6,627 nucleotides of DNA. It comes from Fidelibacterota bacterium UBA1134 (GTDB lineage Bacteria > Fidelibacterota > Marinisomatia > Marinisomatales > S15-B10). Location of the stretch: NCBI GenBank assembly GCA_002311975.1, contig DCAL01000080.1:1-6627 (forward strand), written 5' to 3'. Position 1 is the stretch's first letter. Each line of letters starts with the position of its first letter. Of this stretch, positions 1 to 6,426 are shown piece after piece. A program made the translations under genes and the position numbers. The notes under the pieces were generated by a model. That model made no database searches. It saw only the letters and a list, made by a program, of their open reading frames with translations, and was not told the origin of the DNA.

Positions 1-1
1 A

Positions 2-355
2 TACATGATTTTTGTTCAAGGACAGCGGGTTCCTCTCAAAACATTTTTCAATGTTAGCTCTGTCTTTCTCATTTTTGTAGCGGCGGGTATGATGGCTTAC
101 GGCATTCATGAGTTGGAATCGGCTGGAATTATAGCAGACACAGGCCGGATATGGGATGTGAATCCTCCAGTTTTACCGAACGGCAGTTACCCTATTTTCC
201 ATGATAAGGGTGCAATTGGTGCCATTGCTAAAGGGCTTTTTGGTTGGAACGGTGATCCCAGCTATTTGGAAGTGGGGATATGGACTTTGACCTTAACGGG
301 CCTTATGGTCACTTGGCGCCGTATTATCGCCGTACCACGGCCGGTAACAGAATAG
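2..355 (+). CDS. FTR1/EfeU-family high-affinity iron permease, C-terminal part (5' end outside the window)
   Basis: This is the C-terminal end of an inner-membrane iron permease of the FTR1 (OFeT) family, which takes up ferrous or oxidised iron. The frame is open to the left edge, so the first ATG at position 5 is probably an internal Met. Counting from it, residues 9-14 (VPLKTF) lead into a membrane segment at about 15-36 that contains FNVSS and the AAGMMAYGIHELESAG stretch typical of the next-to-last helix of FTR1 proteins. A loop with WDVNPP, a GSYP turn and KGAIGAIAKGLFG follows, and a last membrane segment lies at about 88-105. The iron-binding REXXE motifs of the family lie in earlier helices and are not in view. 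The gene converges on the amidohydrolase cluster with a 14-bp gap, so there is no sign of a shared job. The family call is fairly secure. Whether it belongs to an efeUOB-like operon cannot be seen. Confidence 0.87.
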   Translation, partial: YMIFVQGQRVPLKTFFNVSSVFLIFVAAGMMAYGIHELESAGIIADTGRIWDVNPPVLPNGSYPIFHDKGAIGAIAKGLFGWNGDPSYLEVGIWTLTLTGLMVTWRRIIAVPRPVTE

Positions 356-369
356 GGTAGAAACGAGCG

Positions 370-1695
370 TTACTTAATTTTCCCCAGCTGCCGGTACTTT
401 TCCTTATATTTTTCGTAAAGGACTTTGTGACGGTCGCTCATATCAATCTTCTTCCCCTGGATGAAGACCTGATGCACCTGCGTTCTTATGTCGAGAGGGT
501 CGCCATCGGTAATGATGAGGGTGGCGTCTTTCCCCATTTCGAGCGATCCGACGCGGTCGTCGATTCCCAGGATTTCCGCGACATGTAGCGTTACCGCCTT
601 GAGGGCTTCCTCTCGCGGAAGTCCGTAAGCCGCCGCCGTGGCCGCCTGATACGGGATGTTCCTCTGGTGGGGCGCTGCGAATTGGCTCGTGCTGGTGGCG
701 ATACAGAACTTGACTCCCGCCTTATAGAGTTTCAACGGTGCGGTAAAATGTACGTCATAATCTTCCCAGCGCCGCGACGGCAGGGAGTGGATGCCATCAT
801 AGATAACCGCAATGTTGTATCTCGCCAGAAGATCGGCCACGCGCCAGGCGTCGTCTCCTCCTACGATAGTTATATCTATGCCCATCCTGCGCGACCATTC
901 AACGGCGCCTTCGATCTGCTGAACTTCATCGGCATGAACGAACACGGGAACTTCCCGTCTGAGAACGGGCATCATACTTTCCCACCGCATGTCGGTATCC
1001 ATTGCCGGGCCGTCACCCCTTTCGTAAGCGTTGCTCGCCTCAAGATAACCTTTTGCTTCCTCAAAGACTTTTTCCAGTATCTTGAGCCGTTCTTCTCTCT
1101 GTTTCTTCAGCTCCTCATCACTTTGCGTAAAATACGGATATGCGCCGCCCGTCATGCGCGGCCAGTTGAGATGCATGGCCACTGGAGCCTTGAGAGTTGC
1201 TGACTCCCACGTCCAGCCGTCCAGCATCATAGCAGCGGATGTCCCTGAAATGAGCCCGCCCATGGGCGTCGTGTGGATGATAGTGATGCCGTTTGAGCGG
1301 GTAACGGGAATCAGCTCCGAATCGGGATTATAGCTCACTTCAGCGCGGACGTTGGGGTTCACCGTCCCCGATTCTGAATAGTCCAGCGTCGCCCTCACAG
1401 CTCCCACCTCCATCAGTCCCATGGTAGTGGTGGCGGCGATGAGGCCGGGATAGATGTGCTTGCCCGCTAAATCAATGGTTTCCGTGTTGTCGGGAAGGAT
1501 GCCGATTCTGCGTCCCATGGCTGTGATGACGCCCTTTTCAAACAGTATGTCGCCCCGTTTTATCACTTTTGAAGTTACCGGATGGATTGTGGCGTTGCTT
1601 AGAAGAATGGGGTGTGTCTGGGGGGGCGCCGGAATCTGATCTGAGGCTACTGCCGCGGCCAGAAATATGGTCATGTATCTCAGTAGTCTATTCAT
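370..1695 (-). CDS. Secreted amidohydrolase-family protein lacking the HxH metal motif (441 aa)
   Basis: This protein has the amidohydrolase-superfamily fold but probably altered or no catalysis. The start at 1695 is chosen because its ATG overlaps the upstream stop (ATGA) and follows AGGGGG at 7 nt; an in-frame ATG seven codons earlier has less support. Residues 1-18 look like a signal peptide (cleavage near AVAS). Residues 29-80 form the usual N-terminal beta-sandwich (LLSNATIHPV, RGDI, IDLAGKHIYPGLI). Where active members have DxHxH, this one reads AATTTMG (87-93). His254 (VFVHADE) sits where the strand-5 His is expected, but the strand-6 His position is GGDD (279-282) and the strand-8 Asp position reads ATSTSQ (333-338). 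The end (LGIDDRVGSLEMGKDA, then FIQGKKI) is canonical. A charged, probably helical insert lies at 192-222. It is probably a partner of the larger amidohydrolase encoded just upstream. The family assignment is firm; the substrate is unknown. Confidence 0.86.
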   Translation of the reverse strand: MNRLLRYMTIFLAAAVASDQIPAPPQTHPILLSNATIHPVTSKVIKRGDILFEKGVITAMGRRIGILPDNTETIDLAGKHIYPGLIAATTTMGLMEVGAVRATLDYSESGTVNPNVRAEVSYNPDSELIPVTRSNGITIIHTTPMGGLISGTSAAMMLDGWTWESATLKAPVAMHLNWPRMTGGAYPYFTQSDEELKKQREERLKILEKVFEEAKGYLEASNAYERGDGPAMDTDMRWESMMPVLRREVPVFVHADEVQQIEGAVEWSRRMGIDITIVGGDDAWRVADLLARYNIAVIYDGIHSLPSRRWEDYDVHFTAPLKLYKAGVKFCIATSTSQFAAPHQRNIPYQAATAAAYGLPREEALKAVTLHVAEILGIDDRVGSLEMGKDATLIITDGDPLDIRTQVHQVFIQGKKIDMSDRHKVLYEKYKEKYRQLGKIK

Positions 1696-4600
1696 TGGAT
1701 TACCCCCTGCAGGCAACTGTAAGGATGTGTCAGATGCGGTCTGTAGTGACCGCCACCTTTCTCGTCGCCGGGCGGTTCGCTCTCGGAAGTGAGTATTTTC
1801 TGGATCAGCTTATTTCGCTCACGGCTGACTTTTTCTCTCAACTGCTGATCTCTCACAAGATTGAAGTAGTTTCTGCCATCGATCCACGTCTGCTCACAGA
1901 CGGCAAAAGTGGAGAGAGGATTTTCGCTCCAGATGACGAAGTCGGCATCCTTGCCCTCTTCCAGCGAGCCGACCCATGTATCTATGCCCAGCTGAACGGC
2001 AGGATTGATAGTAACGAATTTTAGCGCACCCTCTTCCGAGATTCTACCATACTTAACTGCCTTAGCCGCCTCCGTGTTCATGCGCCGCGCCAGTTCGCTG
2101 CTGTCTGAGTTGTAGGAGGTTGTAACACCTACCTTCTGCATAAGTGCGCCGTTAAAGGGGATGGCGTCAATCACCTCAAATTTATAACCCCACCAATCGG
2201 TGAATGTCGATCCGCCGGCACCGTGGTCAGCCAGTGCTTCCGCCACCTTGTAGCCTTCAAGTACATGCTGAAAGGTGCCGATGCGGAAGCCGAAGTCCTC
2301 TGCTACCCTCACCAGCATGAGAATCTCATCCTGCCGGTACGAATGACTGTGAACGAGGCGATCCCCCTCCAGTATCTCAGCCAAGGCTTCCAGCTCAAGA
2401 TCTCGCCGCGGCGGGATCTTCTTGAGAGACTTGGACTTGCCGCCTCTATGCTCATCGAGTTTTCTCTGGTATTCCCTCGCAGCGGTAAAAGCGTCACGGA
2501 TAATCTGTTCAACGCCCATGCGTGTCTGGGGATAGCGACTGGTAAAATCGCTGCCCCGATTACTCTGTTTTACATTTTCGCCCAAGGCAAACTTGATTCC
2601 CTGCGGCGCATCTTTCAATAAAAGATCATCCGGCGCTGTCCCCCAGCGTAATTTGATGACGGCATTCTGTCCTCCGATGGGATTTGCTGAACCGTGAAGA
2701 ACGTTCGCCGTCGTCAGTCCGCCGGCCAGCTCGCGGTAGATGTTGATATCGCTGCTGTTGAGGACGTCGCGGATACGAACCTCAGCCGTGACAGCCTGCG
2801 TCCCCTCATTGATGGACGAGGCGGCGCTGTGACTGTGACAATCAATGAGGCCCGGTGTAATATGTCTCCCCTTGGCGTCAATTACGACAGCACCCTTCAC
2901 CTTGCCGGACACTTTGAGATTCCTGCCGATCTTCCAGATCTTTCCTCTTTTCACCAGAAGATCGCTCTCTTTCATAATCCCTGCCGGCCCCGAGGTCCAG
3001 ATGGTGGCATTCTTGATCAGAATGATGGGGGGCTGTTCAGGGATCGCTTCGAAGCCGAAGGCCCCTTCGGGATAACGGACTGCAAGGGTACTTGCTTTTT
3101 CTCGCTCCTTCGGTTTGTCTTGTTCTGACTTTTCTTCAAACGGGGCGGTGCGGCGGGCAAACCATTTGATGGTTTTTCCATCTGGCGTTCTCCCTTGTCC
3201 CTCGGCATAGTCGTCTTTCACACTCCCTGAGAAGCGGACGATTCCAGTCAGCTCGAGGCTGTCGCCCTTAAAGAGGAATGAGACACTGTTGTTGATCTCA
3301 ATCTTGATGTTCTTCAAGTCGGTTGACGATTCGTTCCACACCAGTTTCGCCTTCAGTTTGGTCTTTTTCCCGGAGACGTCCAGCGTATCTTCCCGCGTGA
3401 GGTCGTCGAACGTCCATTGCATCAGCCACTTGCCGCGGAAGTCCTGATCCGGCTCCCGCACGAGACGATGACGGTTGCCCTGAATCCAAACTTCGGTAAC
3501 TTGAGACTTGCCCTCGAAATAATTACCGTCAACCACCGTCAGATTGGCGATCTTTCCCTCATCTATAGTGCCGAGCTGTTCTTCAACTCCGAGATAGTTG
3601 GCTGGTACCGTGGTGAGACTGGCAAGGGCATCTTTTGCGGCTAAGCCCCGCTCTACGGCACGGCGCAAATTCTTGGTAAACGAGGTTCCCTCCTTCAGTC
3701 CTGATGCTGTGAGAGCAAACGGTATCCCGGCCTCGATCATTTTCTGGAGATTGTCGGGAGCCATGTCCCAGTGCCGCAGTGCCGCATTCGTCTGCTGGAG
3801 TGCAGTTTCCCATGTCTCAACATCAGGTGTCTGTGGGAAATTAAGAGGTAGAATTACGAAGGCCTCCAGATCAGCGATCTCTTGTGGACGGCGATACTCA
3901 TAGCCGTTTCCCCGCAGCCACAGTTTCAAGTCGAACTCCTGCGCGATTCGCCCTGCACGAAGTGCCGCCAGTTCGTCGCCAACCTCGAAACAAAAGGCGC
4001 CTTCCGCTTTGATGTGCTGAGAGAGAATCTCCAGAGCTCGATCCACTTCCGGTTGTTCATTGTCGCCCGGGAAGCGGCGGTAGGTTTTCCAGGCATCAGC
4101 GTACCAATTGGAGTTGATGAATGTCTGACGCATCAGAGCGATGGAACCCAGCAGTGAATTGGGATAAGATCGATCTCGCCAGCCGCCGGATTCAAAAGCC
4201 GTCAGATGAACCGGTCCCTGCTCGTTAATGATTGATCCGGCGGACCATTCTCCTAAATGAATCATCGCTGACTGTCCCCTGAAAATGCCGTCATTGGGCA
4301 CAAGGTGAGCCGATGTGAAACCGAGTTCCCGCAACTCCTCCAGTTTCTTATCCTCGAGGGCGAACCCGTCAAGAACTCTAAAATCCGGTCTGACCCGTTT
4401 ATTCCAGTGGGCGGTTGCTGTCGCCTCTTCCTTTTCCGGCTCCTTTTCGTTTCCGTAACTTGCGCGTCCGCCCTTTCTCTTTTCATCACGCGTCAGGTAG
4501 CTCTCGATAAATCCGGCATAGATTGTCTTGCCTGTCAAATCAATCTCCACCGCATCCTGGGGATAATTAGCGACTCTTCCCACCGATTCGATGAGACCGT

Positions 4601-4790
4601 CCCGAATGACAATCTCACCCTTCTCAATTGATTTACCCGGTTCAGTGACAACGGTGGCTCCTTTGAGGACAAATACACGCGGAGTGTTGTAGTGCAGTCC
4701 CTGATCGGGATCGACAGGTTTGACCTGAGCAGTCCCTTGAGTTGCCAGAATAGCTAGAATTAGGAAATGTCCTGAGATCGTGCGGTTCAT
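1692..4790 (-). CDS. Secreted two-unit amidohydrolase: inactive-looking N-terminal unit, beta domain, metal-binding C-terminal unit (1,032 aa)
   Basis: A large exported protein with two amidohydrolase-superfamily units in tandem. Residues 1-21 are a signal peptide (hydrophobic FLILAILA, cleavage near GTA|Q). Unit 1 (about 36-442) has the family ends (VLKGATVV, IDLTGKTIYAGFI, LGTIDEGKIANLTVVDG) but reads ESYLT (96-100) in place of DxHxH and TASGL (361-365) at the strand-8 Asp. Residues 445-548 form a beta-rich domain (FRGKW at 451-455, GDSLELTG at 509-516, DGKTIKWFARR near its end), and a Glu/Lys linker follows at 552-567. Unit 2 (about 588-985) has the full metal set: HSH 652-654, candidate beta-4 ligands in KFALGEN (733-739), His814/816, His842 and Asp896 (YNSDSSE). 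The tail (1011-1025) is Gly/His-rich. Unit 2 is imidazolonepropionase/dipeptidase-like, so it probably hydrolyses a C-N bond in a cyclic amide or peptide-like substrate outside the cytoplasm. The exact reaction is unknown. The gene lies between an amino acid permease and a second amidohydrolase. Confidence 0.9.
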   Translation of the reverse strand: MNRTISGHFLILAILATQGTAQVKPVDPDQGLHYNTPRVFVLKGATVVTEPGKSIEKGEIVIRDGLIESVGRVANYPQDAVEIDLTGKTIYAGFIESYLTRDEKRKGGRASYGNEKEPEKEEATATAHWNKRVRPDFRVLDGFALEDKKLEELRELGFTSAHLVPNDGIFRGQSAMIHLGEWSAGSIINEQGPVHLTAFESGGWRDRSYPNSLLGSIALMRQTFINSNWYADAWKTYRRFPGDNEQPEVDRALEILSQHIKAEGAFCFEVGDELAALRAGRIAQEFDLKLWLRGNGYEYRRPQEIADLEAFVILPLNFPQTPDVETWETALQQTNAALRHWDMAPDNLQKMIEAGIPFALTASGLKEGTSFTKNLRRAVERGLAAKDALASLTTVPANYLGVEEQLGTIDEGKIANLTVVDGNYFEGKSQVTEVWIQGNRHRLVREPDQDFRGKWLMQWTFDDLTREDTLDVSGKKTKLKAKLVWNESSTDLKNIKIEINNSVSFLFKGDSLELTGIVRFSGSVKDDYAEGQGRTPDGKTIKWFARRTAPFEEKSEQDKPKEREKASTLAVRYPEGAFGFEAIPEQPPIILIKNATIWTSGPAGIMKESDLLVKRGKIWKIGRNLKVSGKVKGAVVIDAKGRHITPGLIDCHSHSAASSINEGTQAVTAEVRIRDVLNSSDINIYRELAGGLTTANVLHGSANPIGGQNAVIKLRWGTAPDDLLLKDAPQGIKFALGENVKQSNRGSDFTSRYPQTRMGVEQIIRDAFTAAREYQRKLDEHRGGKSKSLKKIPPRRDLELEALAEILEGDRLVHSHSYRQDEILMLVRVAEDFGFRIGTFQHVLEGYKVAEALADHGAGGSTFTDWWGYKFEVIDAIPFNGALMQKVGVTTSYNSDSSELARRMNTEAAKAVKYGRISEEGALKFVTINPAVQLGIDTWVGSLEEGKDADFVIWSENPLSTFAVCEQTWIDGRNYFNLVRDQQLREKVSRERNKLIQKILTSESEPPGDEKGGGHYRPHLTHPYSCLQGVIQ
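1703..1708 (-). promoter_or_regulatory. Shine-Dalgarno site of the second amidohydrolase, inside the upstream gene's end
   Basis: AGGGGG lies 7 nt before the ATG at 1695 and within the last codons of the large amidohydrolase (GGG GTA ATC CAA TGA). With the 4-bp ATGA overlap at 1692-1695 this decides the start and points to translational coupling of the two proteins. Confidence 0.75.
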
Positions 4791-4795
4791 ATTTG

Positions 4796-4799
4796 CTCC
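4796..4799 (-). promoter_or_regulatory. Shine-Dalgarno site of the two-unit amidohydrolase
   Basis: GGAG lies 5 nt before the ATG at 4790 on the minus strand. It supports that start, which also places a good signal peptide at the very N-terminus. Confidence 0.65.
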
Positions 4800-4813
4800 A
4801 TCTGTTAGGTTAG

Positions 4814-4847
4814 CCGGACTGAAGGACTATAAGTTAAGTACGTCCGG
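4814..4847. repeat. Inverted repeat in the permease-amidohydrolase spacer
   Basis: CCGGAC (4814-4819) and GTCCGG (4842-4847) are perfect inverted arms separated by 22 nt inside the 103-bp spacer 4791-4893. On the minus strand no T-run follows the repeat, so it does not look like an intrinsic terminator in the direction of the operon. A TATAGT hexamer (minus strand, 4826-4831) lies in the loop and could be a -10 box, but I see no convincing -35 upstream. Possible roles are a protein-binding site around an internal promoter or an mRNA hairpin. Chance is also possible for 6-bp arms. The rest of the spacer holds nothing else I can name. Confidence 0.3.
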
Positions 4848-4893
4848 TCTTTTGCGCGGGAATTTTTTGATGTGGCTGATGCTCGCCGTGGAG

Positions 4894-6309
4894 TTATGTA
4901 ATTTCTCTGACATCCTTCTTGTGCCAATAGAAATAGATGGGGATCCCGATGGCGGTAAATGCCAGGCCCGCCAGTGACTCCACCGGTTTTTCCACCAGGC
5001 TATTGAGCATAATGCCGGCGGTGGCTATGATGAAGACAAGCGGAACCGTGGGATATCCCCATGTTTTGTAAGGTCGTGGGAGATGGGGTGATTTCTTGCG
5101 CAGAGTAAAGACTGCCGCCGCCGCGACAATCCATAGCATCAAATTTACGAAGACTACAAAGGTAAAAAGCTGTTCGAATGTTCCCGTCAATGTGAGGACG
5201 GCGGCCCAGACAGCTTGAAGCAAAATGGCATTTCCCGGTGTGTGGTAGCGAGGGTGAACTTTTGACACAGAGCTGAAGAACAGCCTGTCTTTCGCCATGG
5301 CATAGTAAACTCGTGGTCCCACCAGAATACTGCCGTTGAGTGCACCGAAGGTCGATATGATTACGGCGGCTGACAGCAAGGTGCTGCCGGTCGGCCCGTA
5401 CATCACAGAGGCGCTTCTCTCAGCGATGGTAACGACGCCAGCCATTTCACTGAGCGGCAATGTCTTGAGATAGACAACATTGATAAGAATATAGAGCGCG
5501 GTGACTGTAACTGTTCCGAGAATAAGAGCGCGAGGGATATTGCGTCCGGGATTCTTGATTTCGCCGGCCACAAATGTTACATACTCCCATCCGCCTACAG
5601 TCCACGAAACTGCCACCAGTGCGATCCCGATGCCGGAGAGAAGCTGGCCTAATCCCAGAGCAGATGGGTTGATGGAAAAATCAAGCGGCCGGGCAGACGA
5701 GGCCGCCATGCCAAAAATGACAAACAGGATTACCGTACCGATCTTGGCTACCGTGAAAATATTCTGTACGATTTTGCCAAGAAAAAGTCCGAGATAATTA
5801 ACCAGGGATAACCCTACGATTACAAGAACGGCGACACACTGTCCACTGGAGATGGAAATAGGTACTGTGGCCGTAATCAAATGGAAAGATGCTGAAAAGA
5901 TAACGTGCTTAGTTGAAAGGGCGGGGAAGAAGTGACCGAAGTATTCGGCGAATGCCACGGCAATGGCGGCGATCGTTCCGGTGAGGTAGGCGAAGAATGC
6001 GATCCATCCAAACAGAAACGCGGGCAACGGGCCGTACGCTTTTTTGAGATAGACATACTGACCTCCAGCTTGAGGCATGGCGGCACCCAGCTCCGCGTAT
6101 GTCAGCGCGCCGGCCAAGGCGTGGAGTCCTCCTAACAGCCACGCCAGCAGAATCAGGGGAACCGATGGCAGAACCATAGCCATGATGCCTGTCGTCATGA
6201 ATATGCCTGATCCGATAACAATGCCGATGACCACCATTGTGGAATCAAATAATCCCAGCTGTCGGACTAATCCGCTGCTGCTGTTCTTTATTGGGGTGGT
6301 AGGTTCCAA
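4894..6309 (-). CDS. APC-family amino acid permease (471 aa, TTG start)
   Basis: A full-length inner-membrane amino acid transporter of the APC superfamily, closest in appearance to the LAT/SteT-like group. The cytoplasmic N-terminus is followed by the TM1 signature GIVIGSGIF (29-37), in which the unwound Gly-rich segment binds the substrate amino group. The family loop ELGAAMPQAGGQYVYL spans 73-88. The signature GEIKNPGRNIPRAL (249-262) precedes a later helix, and GPRVYYAMAKDRLFF (331-345) and RPYKTWGYP (412-420) are typical of the second half. About 12 membrane segments are visible and 471 residues is normal. The start is TTG at 6309: no in-frame ATG or GTG exists between it and the upstream TAA, and the next Met (25) would cut TM1. 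AAAGAGA, 6 nt upstream, is a modest ribosome site. It is first in the cluster, so it probably imports an amino acid or amine linked to the amidohydrolases downstream. Substrate specificity cannot be read from the sequence. Confidence 0.93.
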   Translation of the reverse strand: MEPTTPIKNSSSGLVRQLGLFDSTMVVIGIVIGSGIFMTTGIMAMVLPSVPLILLAWLLGGLHALAGALTYAELGAAMPQAGGQYVYLKKAYGPLPAFLFGWIAFFAYLTGTIAAIAVAFAEYFGHFFPALSTKHVIFSASFHLITATVPISISSGQCVAVLVIVGLSLVNYLGLFLGKIVQNIFTVAKIGTVILFVIFGMAASSARPLDFSINPSALGLGQLLSGIGIALVAVSWTVGGWEYVTFVAGEIKNPGRNIPRALILGTVTVTALYILINVVYLKTLPLSEMAGVVTIAERSASVMYGPTGSTLLSAAVIISTFGALNGSILVGPRVYYAMAKDRLFFSSVSKVHPRYHTPGNAILLQAVWAAVLTLTGTFEQLFTFVVFVNLMLWIVAAAAVFTLRKKSPHLPRPYKTWGYPTVPLVFIIATAGIMLNSLVEKPVESLAGLAFTAIGIPIYFYWHKKDVREIT

Positions 6310-6315
6310 TGGCAG

Positions 6316-6322
6316 TCTCTTT
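6316..6322 (-). promoter_or_regulatory. Modest ribosome-binding site deciding the TTG start of the permease
   Basis: AAAGAGA on the minus strand sits 6 nt before the TTG at 6309 and differs by one base from AAGGAGA. It is the only support beyond reading-frame logic for the non-ATG start. Confidence 0.4.
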
Positions 6323-6363
6323 CTGTTTTCAGGCGTGGTGATGATGTCTTTACCCGAAGTTGG

Positions 6364-6386
6364 AATTTAGCTGTCGGCGCTGAATT
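6364..6386. promoter_or_regulatory. Imperfect 23-bp palindrome in the divergent spacer, candidate operator
   Basis: AATTTAGC (6364-6371) and GCTGAATT (6379-6386) are inverted arms of 8 bp with one mismatch around a 7-bp centre. GG at 6362-6363 and CC at 6388-6389 extend the symmetry if A6387 is skipped. It lies 55-77 bp before the permease start and 41-63 bp before the + strand gene's ATG, where a regulator of either or both divergent genes would bind. The rest of the 117-bp spacer 6310-6426 is AT-rich near the + strand start and shows no small gene. The role is inferred from position and symmetry only. Confidence 0.4.
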
Positions 6387-6389
6387 ACC

Positions 6390-6418
6390 TTTCAACAAAT
6401 GACGTTCCTGTCTATATT
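6390..6418 (+). promoter_or_regulatory. Weak promoter candidate for the oxygenase-like gene
   Basis: TATATT (6413-6418) resembles a -10 box, and TTTCAA (6390-6395) is a poor -35 match at 17-bp spacing. TATATTTA at 6413-6420 is also one base from the Bacteroidota -7 consensus TAnnTTTG. The predicted transcript would begin at or next to the ATG at 6427, which has no Shine-Dalgarno sequence, so a leaderless mRNA is possible. The evidence is a short AT-rich match. Confidence 0.25.
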
Positions 6419-6426
6419 TATTTGGT

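Noticed and set aside
344..380. Intrinsic terminator for the iron permease
   Set aside because: The stem is only 5 bp with a 20-nt loop and no GC-rich core, and the following T-run is interrupted. It is too weak to annotate.
667..1203. Open frames on the + strand opposite the amidohydrolases, such as 667-1203, 1569-2024, 2223-2621 and 2694-3128
   Set aside because: They lie fully opposite strong coding sequence, show no recognisable motifs, have unlikely composition and are explained as antisense shadows.
1696..1716. Longer version of the second amidohydrolase starting at 1716 (seven extra residues)
   Set aside because: The ATG at 1695 has the better spaced AGGGGG site, forms the ATGA overlap and puts the signal peptide at the N-terminus.
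4497..4505. Sequencing error or frameshift as the reason for the missing HxH in unit 1
   Set aside because: The frame is intact through the whole region with family motifs on both sides, and other metal positions are also replaced, so a local error does not explain it.
4814..4852. The 4814-4847 inverted repeat as a terminator
   Set aside because: A short T-rich stretch follows it only on the + strand, where there is no gene to end. On the minus strand no T-run follows.
5501..5797. Open frames inside the permease on the + strand and in other minus frames
   Set aside because: They have no domain-like features, and the permease frame is well supported along its whole length.
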